DNA of 64,000 bases from positions 15,488,501 to 15,552,500 of the forward strand of contig NC_088327.1 of NCBI RefSeq assembly GCF_036884655.1. Direction: 5' to 3'. Position 1 is the stretch's first letter. The number at the start of each line of letters is the position of its first letter. Source of the stretch: Musa acuminata AAA Group (lineage: Eukaryota; Streptophyta; Magnoliopsida; Zingiberales; Musaceae). Under the pieces are notes generated by a model. That model worked only from the letters and a program-made list of their open reading frames with translations. It made no database searches and had not been told where the DNA came from. Positions 1 through 11,799 of the stretch are shown here, one piece after another. Made by a program: the position numbers and the translations under genes.

Positions 1-765
1 TTTCTTCTTTGAGAGGTGGTAGAAAATAAGACCATGATTGATAATTGAGACGATATATTTAATGAAATTATATTTTATTTTTTTTCTAGATGATTGTATA
101 AAGTAGTGGGTTATCAGTAGCAATCTCGAAAAAGAAATATAGTTGTGCTGACCATAAGAGTTATCTACTGTGGTCTTAAAAAGAAACAGTCAACATGATG
201 ACCTATAATCCAATCTATTGGGAGGGTTTAAATAATAATTTAACAATAAGATGCCAATTTAGAGGTCATAACACTCAAAAAAATTTTAATCTTGATGGTC
301 AGCTGTGCTGACTTTTATTTATCAAAGTCAAAACATCATTCGTTGACTTTACGAAGACCCCTTAATTATTTAGTTTGAGGGTTTGAATCCTCTGCATTAT
401 AAACTTTGAAGATGAGGCTTTAACAATTTATTGCAGATTGAATTTGGATTAGATTCTGCCTTTATCACTGACCATATGCCAAAAATAAAAATAAGAAAGA
501 ATTCGAATTCGAATAATTTAGTCAAGGGATGAACAATGCAATTGAGAGAATTATTTGGGCCTAACTCGGCCCAATATGGTGCGATCGGCCCGGCTTACAT
601 CCTTATTTTGTGACTTCTGAACCGGCCTGGCCGGTCCGGTTCATTCGATTAGGCCTCAAGAACCCGGCCAGGTGAGGAAGGATGATGGAGTCCGACTCGC
701 TTCACTTCCTCTACCCTAACATTAGAACCCGAGGGGCACCTCTGCCCTCTTCTCTGCCCCAGTAA
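1..765. other. Intergenic and promoter-side sequence upstream of the PPR gene
   Basis: I see no gene here. The first 540 bases are AT-rich. From about 540 to 765 the composition becomes GC-rich with repeated 'ggccc' words, which fits a core promoter and 5' UTR for the PPR gene that follows. No clear TATA box was identified. Confidence 0.4.
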
Positions 766-2917
766 ATGAGAATTCTTCGCAAGGTATCGTCGATGGATCA
801 AAAATTTTTCTATCTGATGTCGTTCTTGTTTAGTTTCAGCGCCCGTCGGATGATTGCTTGCTGTGTTTTCTGTTCTTAGCCTCAGAAAATTAGCCTTTTT
901 TAACTGTTCTTGGTTTCAAAAATTAGGAATCGTTCTGTTCTTTGCATTTAATGCTTACTTTCTTGTGTTTGTTTGAGTTTTAATCCATGATTTTTCTTGC
1001 GGTTTCTCGTTCGCGTGATTGGAGCTTGTGTGATGTGAGCTATCGGTCCGAGATTTGTTTGTGATAAATTCGTTGGTTCGGTTTAACATTTGAATTTGTA
1101 TGTGGAAGGCCTTGTAGTCGTCAAAAGTCCAAATTTTGATAGGTTGATCATGTACGGTAGTGACCCGTGCTCATTATTTCTAGAGCTTCAAGATGATGGT
1201 GTGCGAGTTTGGTTGCTTGTCTGGGATATAAGGTCTCCCAGTTTGATGTCATATAAGAATGCTTATGTTGTTGATTTTCTTTTCACCTTCAAGCATAGTA
1301 GAGGGAGCTGATATTTGAATCTCTTTCGAGGTGTAGGGTTTCCTTGACGTTCTTTCCTGCTCTCTTCAGCTCGTCAATGTGGGAGGGAGGGACATAGGTC
1401 GTAGTATAACTCCTTTTGCTTCTTGTGGACCTCTCACATTTATTTCTGGGAACCTTGAGGTCTGCTACACAACGTCGTCCCTGGCACCCACATCTTTCGA
1501 CCAAGAACCAAATCAGACCAAAAGGGAATCTCTAGTTTCTCATAACCTAGAGGAAGAAGTGTATGCTCAACATATCAGGAGAGTGATTTTGAAAGTTAAG
1601 AATGGTACCGTTGAAGATGTTGTTCAATCTCTTAAGGGTGATGGATTTTGTTGTGAAATTCAACTGACAGCTAACCTTGTGGACAGTCTGCTGCAAAAGT
1701 TTGGAGATGATTGGAAATCTGCTTTGGGTTTCTATGAGTGGGCTAGTTCACACAAGGGATACAAACATACACGGTTTGGACATGATAGGATGGTGGACTT
1801 GCTGGGAAAAATGAGGCAAATGGATCGAATGTGGGATTTGGTGCACAAAATGCATAGCGAAGGCTTCATAACACTGGACACAATTGCAAAAGTCATGAGA
1901 AGACTTGCAGGGTCCAGGAGATGGAGAGATGTTGTTGAGTTTTTTGACGAGTTAGAATATATGGGTTTTGTTAAGGATACGGAGACCATGAACCTTCTAC
2001 TTGATACTCTTTGTAAAGAAAAAAAAGTTGAAGTTGCTCATGTAGCTTTTTTTGAGCTCAAGAATCACATATCCCCAAATGCTCATACTTTTAATATTTT
2101 TGTCCATGGCTGGTGTAATGCTCATAGAGTTGATGAGGCATTGTGGACTTTCCAAGAGATGAAAGACTTGGGATTCAAACCTTCAGTCATTACATACTCA
2201 ATTATTATTCAAGCTTACTGTAACCAATGTAATGTCGGAAAGGCTTATGAACTTCTTGATAAAATGGTTGCTGATGGTTGCCTTCCAAATATAGTCACTT
2301 ACACTATTCTTATGAATTCACTTGCTAAGGCACAAAAATTTGATGAGGCCTTGAGTATATTTGAGAAAGTGAAATCTGCTGGTTGCATACCTGACACATT
2401 ATTCTACAACTCTCTTATCAACATTCTAGGGAGAGCAGGTCGACTTCCAGAAGCCTTTCATATCTTTGAGAAGGAGATGAAAATGAATGGTGTGAATTGT
2501 AGTATATCCACATATAATACAATGATCTCAATTTCGTGTCTTCATAAACAATGGCAAAGTGCTCTGAATGTCTTGGAGAAAATGAAAAGTTCATCTTGTA
2601 AGCCTGATCTTCAGACATACAGGCCACTACTTAAGTTATGCTTTAGTGAGGGAGAACTGGATGTCCGGATTCACAGCTTGCTGAATGACATGGCTGATAA
2701 ATATCATCTCAGTTTTGATCTTGATACTTACACAACTTTGATCCATGGCCTATGTAGTGTAGGTGATATTGGATGGGCCACTCTCCTCTTTGATGAGATG
2801 ATAGATCGAGAGATTCTGCCTAGGAAACAAACATGCAAGATGCTTTTGCAAGAAGTTGAACAAAGAAACATGTATGATTATGTAGAGAAGATAAGAATGT
2901 TGACAAAGCAACTATAA
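766..2917 (+). CDS. P-class pentatricopeptide repeat (PPR) protein, probably mitochondrial
   Basis: PPR proteins bind organellar RNA in a sequence-specific way and assist its processing, stability or translation. The main exon runs from 1370 to the TAA ending at 2917. It reads as successive 35-residue degenerate helical repeats with typical phrases such as HTFNIFVHGWC, VITYSIIIQAYC, NIVTYTILMNSLAKA and DTYTTLIHGLC, about nine repeats in all, with no E or DYW editing domain. The open frame begins with GTG, not ATG, and the first in-frame ATG lies well inside the repeat region. A likely solution is a tiny first exon, 766..783 (residues MRILRK), with donor gtatcg, spliced in phase 0 to the acceptor cttcag at 1369. 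This gives about 521 residues with an Arg-rich N-terminus suited to a mitochondrial presequence. The repeat region is certain; the first exon is inferred. Confidence 0.85.
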
Positions 2918-4799
2918 AGCTCACATTAGTTTATCTATATCTATTTAATTTGCGTAGACAGAGGACCTTTTTTGACATAGAAAGGTGAAATTTAGTTTTT
3001 TTTCATGTGATGCATTGGTATGTAAATAGACTGTACTCTCATTGATCAGATAAATTTTGTTCATCATTGCAAATGGTGCAGCATTTCTGTTTTATAAGGT
3101 AACATTCAAGCCAAAGTCCATCAAATGTTCTTTGGCAATGAAAATGTGTCATTCTGCTTTGTTGAAACTAATATATGTTTGGAGGCCCATCTGTTAACAT
3201 TTTAAGCTAAGTTCCATCATTTGTCTTATGATATCTTTGTTCGCAATCAAGTTGTTCTGTGCTGAATCTTTTGAAACTAATATACTTTCGAGGCCCCTCT
3301 TCATATTTGTAATCTAGTATTACCCTGACTATGATTCCCTATTGAAGTTTGTTCTTTCATACTTCATAGGGCTTCCTTTAGTAAAGCTTCATCATGTGGC
3401 CATAATCATTATTTGTTGCCTAAGTTATGTCTTATGTGCATTTTCTAGGTTAGGACCTACCTTTTTCTTTTGTAGCTCAAGGTCTGCTTAATCTTAGGAT
3501 CAGTGACCAGCGGTAGTTTGAGTCTAACTAGTTTGTTAAGTGAACAAAAGTTGTTTTTGACTATGACAATTTAAATTGATGAATGCATAAGAATAGCTTT
3601 ACTAGATCTTGTAACAAGGGATTTGATGGCTCATAGCTTAACTACTGATATTGTCCTCAGCAGAGCTAAATGGTGGGGGCGAAAAATCATGTAGCTGATG
3701 ATGATTACGAAGTTTTCTGGCTTGTTGTTCTTGTTATTGTGTGCTACTCTTCATTGGCAACAAAAATAACACGGTCATAATGTCCCAGCTATTTACTGCA
3801 TAAAAAATCATATTTTTGGTTAAATTTAGAGGATTTAAATCAGTTTATAATTTCTAATAAGATCTTTTTAGGTATCTCTATACCTCCCCTTGTATCATTA
3901 ACATTAATTATTTCATATTTTCTAATTACAACATCGGGTCTCCTTCACGTATGGTTGAATTATCTTACACAAGTCTCCTTCAATTTATCCAACATCGGAG
4001 CTACACCTAATTGTTCATGATAAGAATGTCTTTTTTCCTATTTTTCCTTGTAATTCTATGTATCCACCTTAAAATTCTTATCTCAATACCATAAGCTTTT
4101 ATATGTATGTTGTTTCTTTCTTAACCGTGCAATACTTAGATCCAGAAAGTATCACTGCAATTCCAAAATTCAACTACCTTTGATGAGTATCCGTGTAAAT
4201 TAGCTGCACATTCCTTTTTTTGTTCAGTGAATTTTTTATAATCCTAATAGTTTCTTCTTAGTTTAAATCACGTGATTTTTGTGTTCCTTCAGTCAACTCA
4301 TCTCATAGTTTTCTCCCTTCTTTCTAACACAATTTTATTGACTTTGAATAAAACTTCCATATAAGTTACTTGCAGTTCATATAAAATTCTGCGAAGTAAA
4401 CCTTTAGAATAACCTAATGATCTATTAATGGAGTGATTCGTTCATATACTACAAGTGGACTGATTTTATTCGTATTATTGGAATGTATATATTTGAGTAC
4501 TGAACCCAGTCCATAGAGATTGCACATGCTATAGTGCACTAGTAGCTTGGTATGTGCTTGTTGAGTTCTTATCATTGTGGCTTGTGAAGCATGAGACATC
4601 AAGAAAATATGAAGGCTATCAGTTCAAGTGCATGCTACTGCTGCAGACATGGCCTGCTAAAGTAGTTCATTTTTTTGCTTTAATGTCTTTTCCTTTTTCT
4701 TAGAGTTGACATACAGATTCAGAAGTCATTGTTGTCTTACTCAAAGAATATTGAATTTTAAAAATTATTTTATAATATATTATGTAAATTTTGCCTTGT
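2918..4799. other. 3' UTR and AT-rich intergenic sequence
   Basis: The stretch follows the PPR stop codon. No reading frame with recognisable protein similarity is visible. The first few hundred bases probably include the PPR 3' UTR; the rest is AT-rich. Confidence 0.4.
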
Positions 4800-4814
4800 A
4801 TAATATTTTTCTAT

Positions 4815-5101
4815 GTTCGTGAACAATTAGGTATCGTTTTGATAGAAGATAAGAGAAAATTATTTCAGATTGTATGAGCATGTGCTTAGGAGACCTTCGG
4901 ATACAATGATCAAAAGAGGTGAAATGATTAATGTTAGTGATACGAACAGAAGTAAAGGAAGATATAAAGAAACCCTTATAGAAGCTATAAATAATTTAAC
5001 TAAATATATGATTTTTTGCAGATCTCAATGATAGTAAAAGATCTATATAATCGGCCTCAAATAATTGAGATTTTCAACTTTGTTTTTGTTGTTGTTGTAG
5101 G
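4815..5101 (+). mobile_element. 5'-truncated LINE (non-LTR retrotransposon) 3' fragment
   Basis: Translation shows the C-terminal tail typical of plant LINE reverse transcriptase ORFs: a GIVLIEDK-like block, then after a frameshift LYEHVLRRPSDTMIKRGEM and a Lys/Arg/Gly-rich block. The fragment ends in a TTG-rich tail (ttgttgttgttgtag), as expected at a LINE 3' end. It is flanked by a near-perfect 15-bp direct repeat, ataatatttttctat at 4800-4814 and ataatacttttctat at 5102-5116 (one mismatch), which is a credible target-site duplication. It is non-functional and lacks all catalytic domains. Confidence 0.75.
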
Positions 5102-5292
5102 ATAATACTTTTCTATCTTGTATGTTCTACCATGTGGAAGTAGCACATGGTTACAAGGTGAAATCTGATTATGAATGATTCTTATTTATTCTCTCCTGCC
5201 GTATCTGCATGTTACTACTGTGTACGACAGCTTTGATCAGCATTTTTTTTTTTATTGCAAAAGCAAAGTTGATACAGAGGATACAATTGTAT

Positions 5293-5679
5293 ATGGCAAT
5301 GACTTGCACAAGATTATTGAGGGAAACCAGTATACCAAACAAGGCTGCTCCATTTATTATGGGCATCAGACGGTTTGCAGTAGGTGGTGGCAACGTGGCA
5401 ATGCAAAAGGTGCCTAAAGGTGTTGCAATTGCTGCTCCTAAAGCTTCTGCAGTAAAGAAAGAACTAAAAAGTACCACTGTTCTTGGAGCCAGTATCCTCA
5501 AGGATGATGCAGATCCTAAGATAAAGCCAGATACTGAGTTCCCAAACTGGCTGTGGCTTTTGCTTAACAAACTTCCTCCATTGGCTTTTCAAAGCCTTAA
5601 ACATTTTGTTAAGCTGCATAACAGTGCATGTATTAGTGAAAACAATAGTATCAGAGTTAAAATTGATGGTTATGCTTAG
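5293..5679 (+). pseudogene. Mitochondrial large-subunit ribosomal protein mL54 (L37-type) copy with an internal deletion
   Basis: The frame opens with MAMTCTRLLRE and contains the family signature KSTTVLGASILKDDADPKI followed by EFPNWLWLLLNK and LKHFVKLHNSA. This matches plant proteins annotated as 54S ribosomal protein L37, mitochondrial, a component of the mitoribosome large subunit. The length (129 residues) is near normal, but the segment between the WLW motif and the KHFVKL motif is several residues shorter than I expect for the family, and the C-terminus carries extra residues. It reads as one uninterrupted block. The gap and the lack of an intron suggest a retrocopy, though a divergent functional gene is possible. 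The true start could be the upstream in-frame ATG at 5209, but 5293 fits the family's N-terminus. Confidence 0.65.
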
Positions 5680-6475
5680 TTGGAGTGAATAAAAATTCTA
5701 TTTTCTGGTCCAATGCTGCATGGACTCGTGTTGTTTTACTCAGTACTGTGAACTTAGATGTGCGAAATTGGAACCTTTTTGTGTCCTACAAAGTAAAGTA
5801 GGCAGCATTTGGTATCGAGATGTATCAATAGTGCACTATGGGTTACCAATGATATACTTAAAAAACATAAAAAGTAATTTAAAAAATATCTTAAAAAAAA
5901 TAGATTAGGGTTTTAAGTTGAAAATAAATATAATTTTAATATAATTTTAATAAAAAATAATCTAAATTAAGAAAAAATAATGACATATATTTTTTCGAAT
6001 TTGAGGACTAGTTTTGTAATATATTTTGAATTATCCTTTCGTTAATATTAAATTATTAATAAAGAAATAGACTGAATTGTTAGATGTGAGTGAAAATGAG
6101 TGTAAGGGAATTGAAGAGATCGAGAGACTGATATGAGTTGAAAAGGGAGGGAGGAAAGAGTTTAAAAAATCTTATATATAGTTTAAACGATCAATTTTAT
6201 CGTTTAAAATAGGGTGATGTCAGGCTTTGATTGACAACAGTCAATTGTTATTATCCAGTACAGACCTCATGTGATTAGGTTATGGTACCGTCTAATAAAA
6301 AAATTATATATCTCGTATGTACCACTCATATTGAATGGTATGAGTCAAATCTTGGTATCAATAAAATATTACTATAAACTATATTAGTTGACATTTTGAA
6401 TGAGAACGTGAATCTCATTCGAACTGTATTATGACCAAGAATCCACCTATCTTATAGTCAATTCAAGGTCTTCTC
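5680..6475. other. AT-rich intergenic sequence
   Basis: No gene seen. The region holds AT-rich sequence and 'ggtatc/gtacc' words that also occur in other intergenic parts of the window (for example 39.8 kb and 47.5 kb), suggesting decayed dispersed repeats. Confidence 0.35.
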
Positions 6476-6480
6476 CTCCA

Positions 6481-7699
6481 CGTTGAATCTCAGATTTTGA
6501 TGATAAAATCAATTAATAGGTTAATTGATCTAATCCATATTATTGAGTTAAGTGTGTAGGATTAACTACGATAACCAGAAAACATAAAGCAAGAATACCG
6601 GAGTCAAGTTCGATGGACGTTTGAGAGTCCGAAGAATCGTCGGAGATGCTGCCGGAACCAATCGAGAAGAAATCGGGAACCTGTTGGAATTTTTGAAAGT
6701 TCACCGAAGAGATCGTCGGAGGTTCGCGGAGATCACCAAGAAGGCTCGGCTACTCATTGAAGTCATCACAAGATCGGGAGCTTGCTGGGAGTCCGTCGGA
6801 AGAAGTTCGTCGGAAAGCTCGTAGGAACAAGACTCGACGTTCGTGATTGAAAACTTGCTTAGGATGTTTTTAGTTATGTAGTTCACTTGTAATTAGGATT
6901 AGGATTAAGAGATAATCCTATATCCTGGTTAGGGGCCAACTAGGCCCAAAATTAGACTTGGTTTGGGCTAAATTTGAAGCCCAACCAGTGAACCGAAGGC
7001 TCTAGCGGTGGCACCGCCAGACTGGGCGGTTGCACGGCCCAACACCCGAGAGCTGGGCGGTGGCACTGCTTGGCTGGGCGGTGGCATCGCCAGCCACTGT
7101 CAGTGTTAGAAACTGACAGGCGGTGGCACCGCTAGTATCGGGAACCAAAGAGAATTCAAATTTTGGAGCCCAAATTAGAATCCTCTTGAGGCCTATAAAT
7201 ACCCCTCAAATCTCAGCTGAGATTACAACTTTTTGAGAAGCAATTGATTGAGAGAAAGGTCTTAGAAAAGTCTTAGCTAGTCTTGTCTTCAATTTGCTAG
7301 TGTTCACCTCATTCTTTCTTGCTGAAAATCTGTAAGAGAGTGAACCACTTGTAAAAAATTGTAAGAGGGGTATTTGCCCTTCCCCTTCAAGAGATTTGCT
7401 AGTGGAAGGTGGGAGCCTCATCGAAGAGGGGCCTCGCAAGTGGATGTAGGTCATTTGACCGAACCACTTTAAAATCGGCGTAATCTCTGGTTTGCATTTC
7501 ATTATTGCTATTTACATTACTGCAAACCTTCTTACTTGCTTTATTTCCTCATTACCTTTGCTGCACAACTTTGCGAATACGCTTTCAAGTTAAGCACTTC
7601 CGAGTTCGATTTTTATCGTACGAAAGATTTGTCAAAACCGACGTTTTAATCCGCTGCACTAATTCACCCCCCCCTCTTAGTGCCGCTCCGATCCTAACA
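6481..7699 (+). repeat. 5' LTR of copia-1
   Basis: This is the left copy of the long terminal repeat. It begins CGTTGAATC where the right copy has TGTTGAATC, so the canonical TG start has mutated, and it ends ctaaca. It holds a cluster of hairpin motifs near ggcggtggcaccgcc (7004-7135). A possible TATA-like word is 'cctataaatacccc' near 7191. Length is 1219 bp against 1192 bp for the right copy. Confidence 0.92.
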
Positions 7700-7701
7700 A
7701 T

Positions 7702-7713
7702 TGGTATCAGAGC
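7702..7713 (+). other. Primer binding site for initiator tRNA-Met (copia-1)
   Basis: The sequence tggtatcagagc starts two bases after the 5' LTR end. It is complementary to the 3' end of plant initiator tRNA-Met, the usual primer for copia elements. Confidence 0.9.
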
Positions 7714-7751
7714 TAGGCTCACTCTCATATTTGGTTTAATACCCAAGAGAG

Positions 7752-8634
7752 ATGGCTTACTCCGGCATGCATGAGGGTCATTCTATCACACGTCCACCCT
7801 TGTTTAATGGGTCAGATTATACTTATTGGAAGACTCGTATGAGGATCTTCATCATTTCCATGGATTTCGAGCTTTGGACTATTGTTGAAAACGGATTTCA
7901 AAAATCTTCTCTTCCGATGAGCGAATGGAATGAATCGGAGAAGAAGGTTTTTGCTTTAAACACAAAGGCTATGAATGCCTTGTTTTGTGCACTAGACAAA
8001 AATGAATTTAATCGTGTTTCAATTTGTGATTCGGCTTTTGATATTTGGAGAACTCTTGAGGTCACTTATGAAGGCACTAGCCGAGTGAAAGAGTCCAAAA
8101 TCAACATCCTTGTGCACTCTTATGAACTTTTCCGAATGAAACCAAGTGAGTCCATCGGAGACATGTACACGCGATTCACGGATGTCATCAATGGACTCAA
8201 AGCTCTTGGTAAAGATTTTACTAACTTTGAACTAGTAACTAAAATCTTAAGATCCCTCCCTAAAAGTTGGGATCCAAAAGTTACGGTAATTCAAGAGGCC
8301 AAAGACCTTAAAACATTCCCTCTTGAAGAACTTATTGGGTCTCTAATGACCTATGAAATGACATGTCAAGCTCATGACGAGCTCCAGAACCCCCTTCCAA
8401 AGAATAGGAAGGATATGACACTCACATCACAAGAAGACCACTTGAAAGGAATATCAAGTGATGAGGACAGTGACAATGACATTGCACTTTTAACTCAAAA
8501 TTTTAAAAAATATTTAAGAAAGAACAAATTTAAAAATAATACAAAAAATAAGTTCGAACACAAGAAGGACCAAGTGATTTGCTATGAATGCAAAAAAACC
8601 GGGACACTATAAGAACGATTGTCCTCAAGCCAAA
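7752..8634 (+). pseudogene. copia-1 gag, frameshifted in the zinc knuckle
   Basis: The gene begins MAYSGMHEGHS and continues with the copia capsid-type (UBN2) pattern FNGSDYTYWKTRM and SAFDIWRTLEVTYEGTS. It would make the structural protein of the virus-like particle. The CCHC zinc knuckle begins CYECKK in one frame and continues GHYKNDC in the next, because a run of seven A residues at about 8589-8595 appears to carry one extra base. In the original frame translation stops at 8612 after CKKTGTL. Confidence 0.9.
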
Positions 8635-10158
8635 ATGAGAACATCAAAGAAGAAGGCGCTCAAGGCAACGTGGGATGATTCAAGCGCGTCCGAAGAAGAG
8701 GGGTCCAACACCGAGCAAGTTGCTCATTACGCCCTAATGGTCATCGGAGAAGAGAAACATACACCATCACAAGCTAGGAGCAAGAGATGGTATCTAGATA
8801 GTGGATGCTCAAGACATATGACTGGAGATCCATCTCATTTCTCTATGTTCACTAGCAAAGAAGAAGGGTACGTCACCTTCAGAGACAACAACCAAGGCAA
8901 AATCATTGGCAAGGGAACCATAGGTAACAAATTAAAATTTTCTATTGATGATGTCTTATTAGTTGATGGATTGAAACATAATCTCTTGAGTGTTAGTCAA
9001 TTATGCGATAAAGGTTATATCGTTATATTTGAATCAAATGTGTGTATTATTGAAAAACCAAACCATAACATAACTATGATTGCATTAAAACAAAATAATG
9101 TCTACACCATCAACCTTGATGAACTAAGTAATGAAATGTGCTTCTCCGCTTTAAATGATGATGCTTGGCTTTGGCATAGGAGACTAGGCCATGCAAGCAT
9201 GAAACTAATATCTAAGATCTCATCTAGAGAATTAGTGCGAGGAATTCCAAATATAAAGTTTATTAAGGACAAAGTATGCGATGCATGTCAACTAGGTAAA
9301 CAAATAAAAACTAGTTTCAAACCAAAAACTCAAATTAGCACCACTAGACCATTACAATTGATTCATTTGGACTTATTTGGATCAATTGACACGACAAGTC
9401 TAGGGGGAAGCAAATATGCGTTTGTAATTATGGATGACTATACTAGATACACTTGGACCTATTTCTTAGCTCACAAAAGTGATTGTTTCAAGTGTTTCTC
9501 TAAATTTTGTAAACTCACTCAAAACGAAAAAGGTTTCATGATTTCATCAATTCGGAGTGATCACGGTGGCGAATTTCAAAACCGTGACTTTCAAAATTTT
9601 TGTGAAGTTAATGGATACAATCACAACTTCTCCACTCCGAGGAATCCCCAACAAAATGGAGTAGTTACAAGAAAAAATAGAAACCTACAAGAAATGGCAA
9701 GAACTATGTTAAATGAACATAGTTTATCTAAGTATTTTTGGGCCGAAGCCGTAAATACGGCTTGTTACATCATGAATAGAGTCCTAATAAGACCATCCTT
9801 ATCAAAAACTTCCTATGAATTATGGAATAACAAAAAATCAAATATTTCCTATTTTAAAGTTTTCGGTTGTAAATGCTTTATTTTGAATGAAAGGGATGCC
9901 TTAGGAAAATTTGATGCTAAATCCGATGAAGGCATCTTTCTTGGTTACTCTTCCGTTTCTAAGGCTTTTCGGGTTTTTAACAAAACAACCTTAGTAATAG
10001 AAGAGTCTATTCATGTAATTTTTAATGAAATTTCTAATTTAAAGAAAAATGATTTTGATGATGATCTTGGTTTTGATAATTTGAATTTAAATGAACCCCC
10101 TCCTCAAAATAGCAACTTGGATGCACCTTCTTCCGAAATTTCCCTACCCAAGGAATGA
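8635..10158 (+). pseudogene. copia-1 pol, protease and integrase portion
   Basis: The protease active site appears as WYLDSGCSRHM. The integrase zinc domain follows (HRRLGHAS and CDACQLGK), then the catalytic core with HLDLFG and SIRSDHGGEF giving the two Asp residues. The expected Glu in the NGVVxRKN motif is Thr here (NGVVTRKNR), which should abolish strand transfer. The C-terminal GKFDAKSDEGIFLGYS block is also present. An in-frame TGA at 10156-10158 cuts the polyprotein before the reverse transcriptase. Confidence 0.9.
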
Positions 10159-11799
10159 AAGTATATAAATGCTCATCCAAAGGAGCTAATTATAGGAGAT
10201 ACATCAAAAGGGGTTCAAACTCGTTCCTCTTTCAAGAATTTTTGTGCTAACGCCGCCTTCCTTTCTCAAATCGAAGCTAAATGCATTGACGAGGCCATAA
10301 AAGATGATTTTTGGGTTATTGCAATGCAAGAGGAATTGAATCAATTTGAGAGGAATAAGGTATGGAAGCTTATTCCTAGACCTAGTGACCATTTAGTCAT
10401 TGGTACTAAATGGGTCTTTAGAAACAAGCAAGATGAAAATGGTATCGTGGTTAGAAACAAGGCTAGATTACTGGCCAAAGGTTTCAACCAAGAAGAAGGT
10501 ATCGATTACGAAGAAACCTTCGCTCTCGTGGCTCGATTAGAAGTCATAAGGATGCTCCTTGCCTATGCTAGTAGTAATAATTTTAAACTATTTCAAATGG
10601 ATGTCAAAAGTACTTTCTTGAATGGTTTTATTTCCGAAGAAGTATATACCGAACAACCTCCTGGATTTGAAAATTCTCTTCTTCCTAACCATGTATTCAA
10701 ATTGACTAAGGCTCTCTATGGCTTGAAACAAGCTCCTAGAGCTTGGTATGAAAGGCTTAGTTCCTTTCTTATTTTAAATAATTTTAACAAAGGCAAGGTT
10801 GATACTATATTGTTTATCAAATATTTTGAAAATAATTTTCTTATTGTGCAAATTTATGTTGACGATATTATTTTTGGCTCTTCGGATGAATCACTATGTG
10901 AATCATTTGCCAAATGTATGAGTCATGAATTTGAAATGAGTTTAATGGGTGAATTAACTTTCTTTTTGGGATTACAAATCAAACAACTTAGTGATGGTAT
11001 ATTTCTTAACCAATCTAAATATACATTAGAATTGTTAAAACGATTTAACATGGATAATTCAAAAGCAATAAACACCTGTATGAGTACTTCGACTAAGTTA
11101 GATATGGATGAAAATAGTAAAAATTTCGATCAAAAAACATATAGGGGAATGATAGGTAGTCTACTCTACCTCACCGTGACTAGACCGGATATTATGTTTA
11201 GTGTAGAACTTTGCGCTAGGTTTCAATCAAATCCTAAATTATCTCATCTTAAAAGTGTTAAAAGAATATTTAGGTATCTTAAAGGAACTCCAAATCTAGG
11301 ATTGTGGTATCCAAAATCTGAAAAATTCGATTTAATAGCTTATGCAGATGCCGATTTTGGCGGATGCAGAATAGATAGAAAAAGTACATCTGGAATATGC
11401 CAATTTTTAGGACATGCACTTGTTTCTTGGACTTCCAAGAAACAAAATTCAGTTGCACTATCTACGGCGGAAGTCAAATACATTGCTGCAAGTGCATGCT
11501 GTGCACAAGTTGTTTGGATGAAAAATACATTAGAAGACTATTGAATTCACTTTAAAAATATTCCCATAAAATGTGATAATACTAGTGTCATACGCCTTAC
11601 TAAAAATCCAATTCAGCACTCTAGAACTAAGCACATTGACGTTAGGCATCATTTCATATGCGATCATGTCCTTAACAATAATGTTGTTCTAGAATTCATT
11701 GACACAAAGCAACAATTAGCAGATATATTTACAAAAGCTTTAAATGAAGACCAATTTGAATTCATTAGAAAGGAACTATGTATGTTAAATTGTCCCTAA
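10159..11799 (+). pseudogene. copia-1 pol, reverse transcriptase and RNase H portion
   Basis: This continues the frame of the previous part beyond the TGA. It includes the RT N-terminal VWKLIPRP block, GIDYEETFALVARLEVIRML, the catalytic YVDDIIFGS, and the RNase H blocks YADADFGG and STAEVKYIAAS. A second in-frame TGA lies at 11542-11544. The frame then continues through KHIDVRHHFI and ADIFTKAL to a natural stop at 11797-11799. Few other lesions are visible. Confidence 0.9.

Noticed and set aside
371..395. A tRNA T-arm-like stretch (gggtttgaatcc)
   Set aside because: The 5-bp stem does not pair properly and no matching acceptor, D-arm or anticodon arm was found around it.
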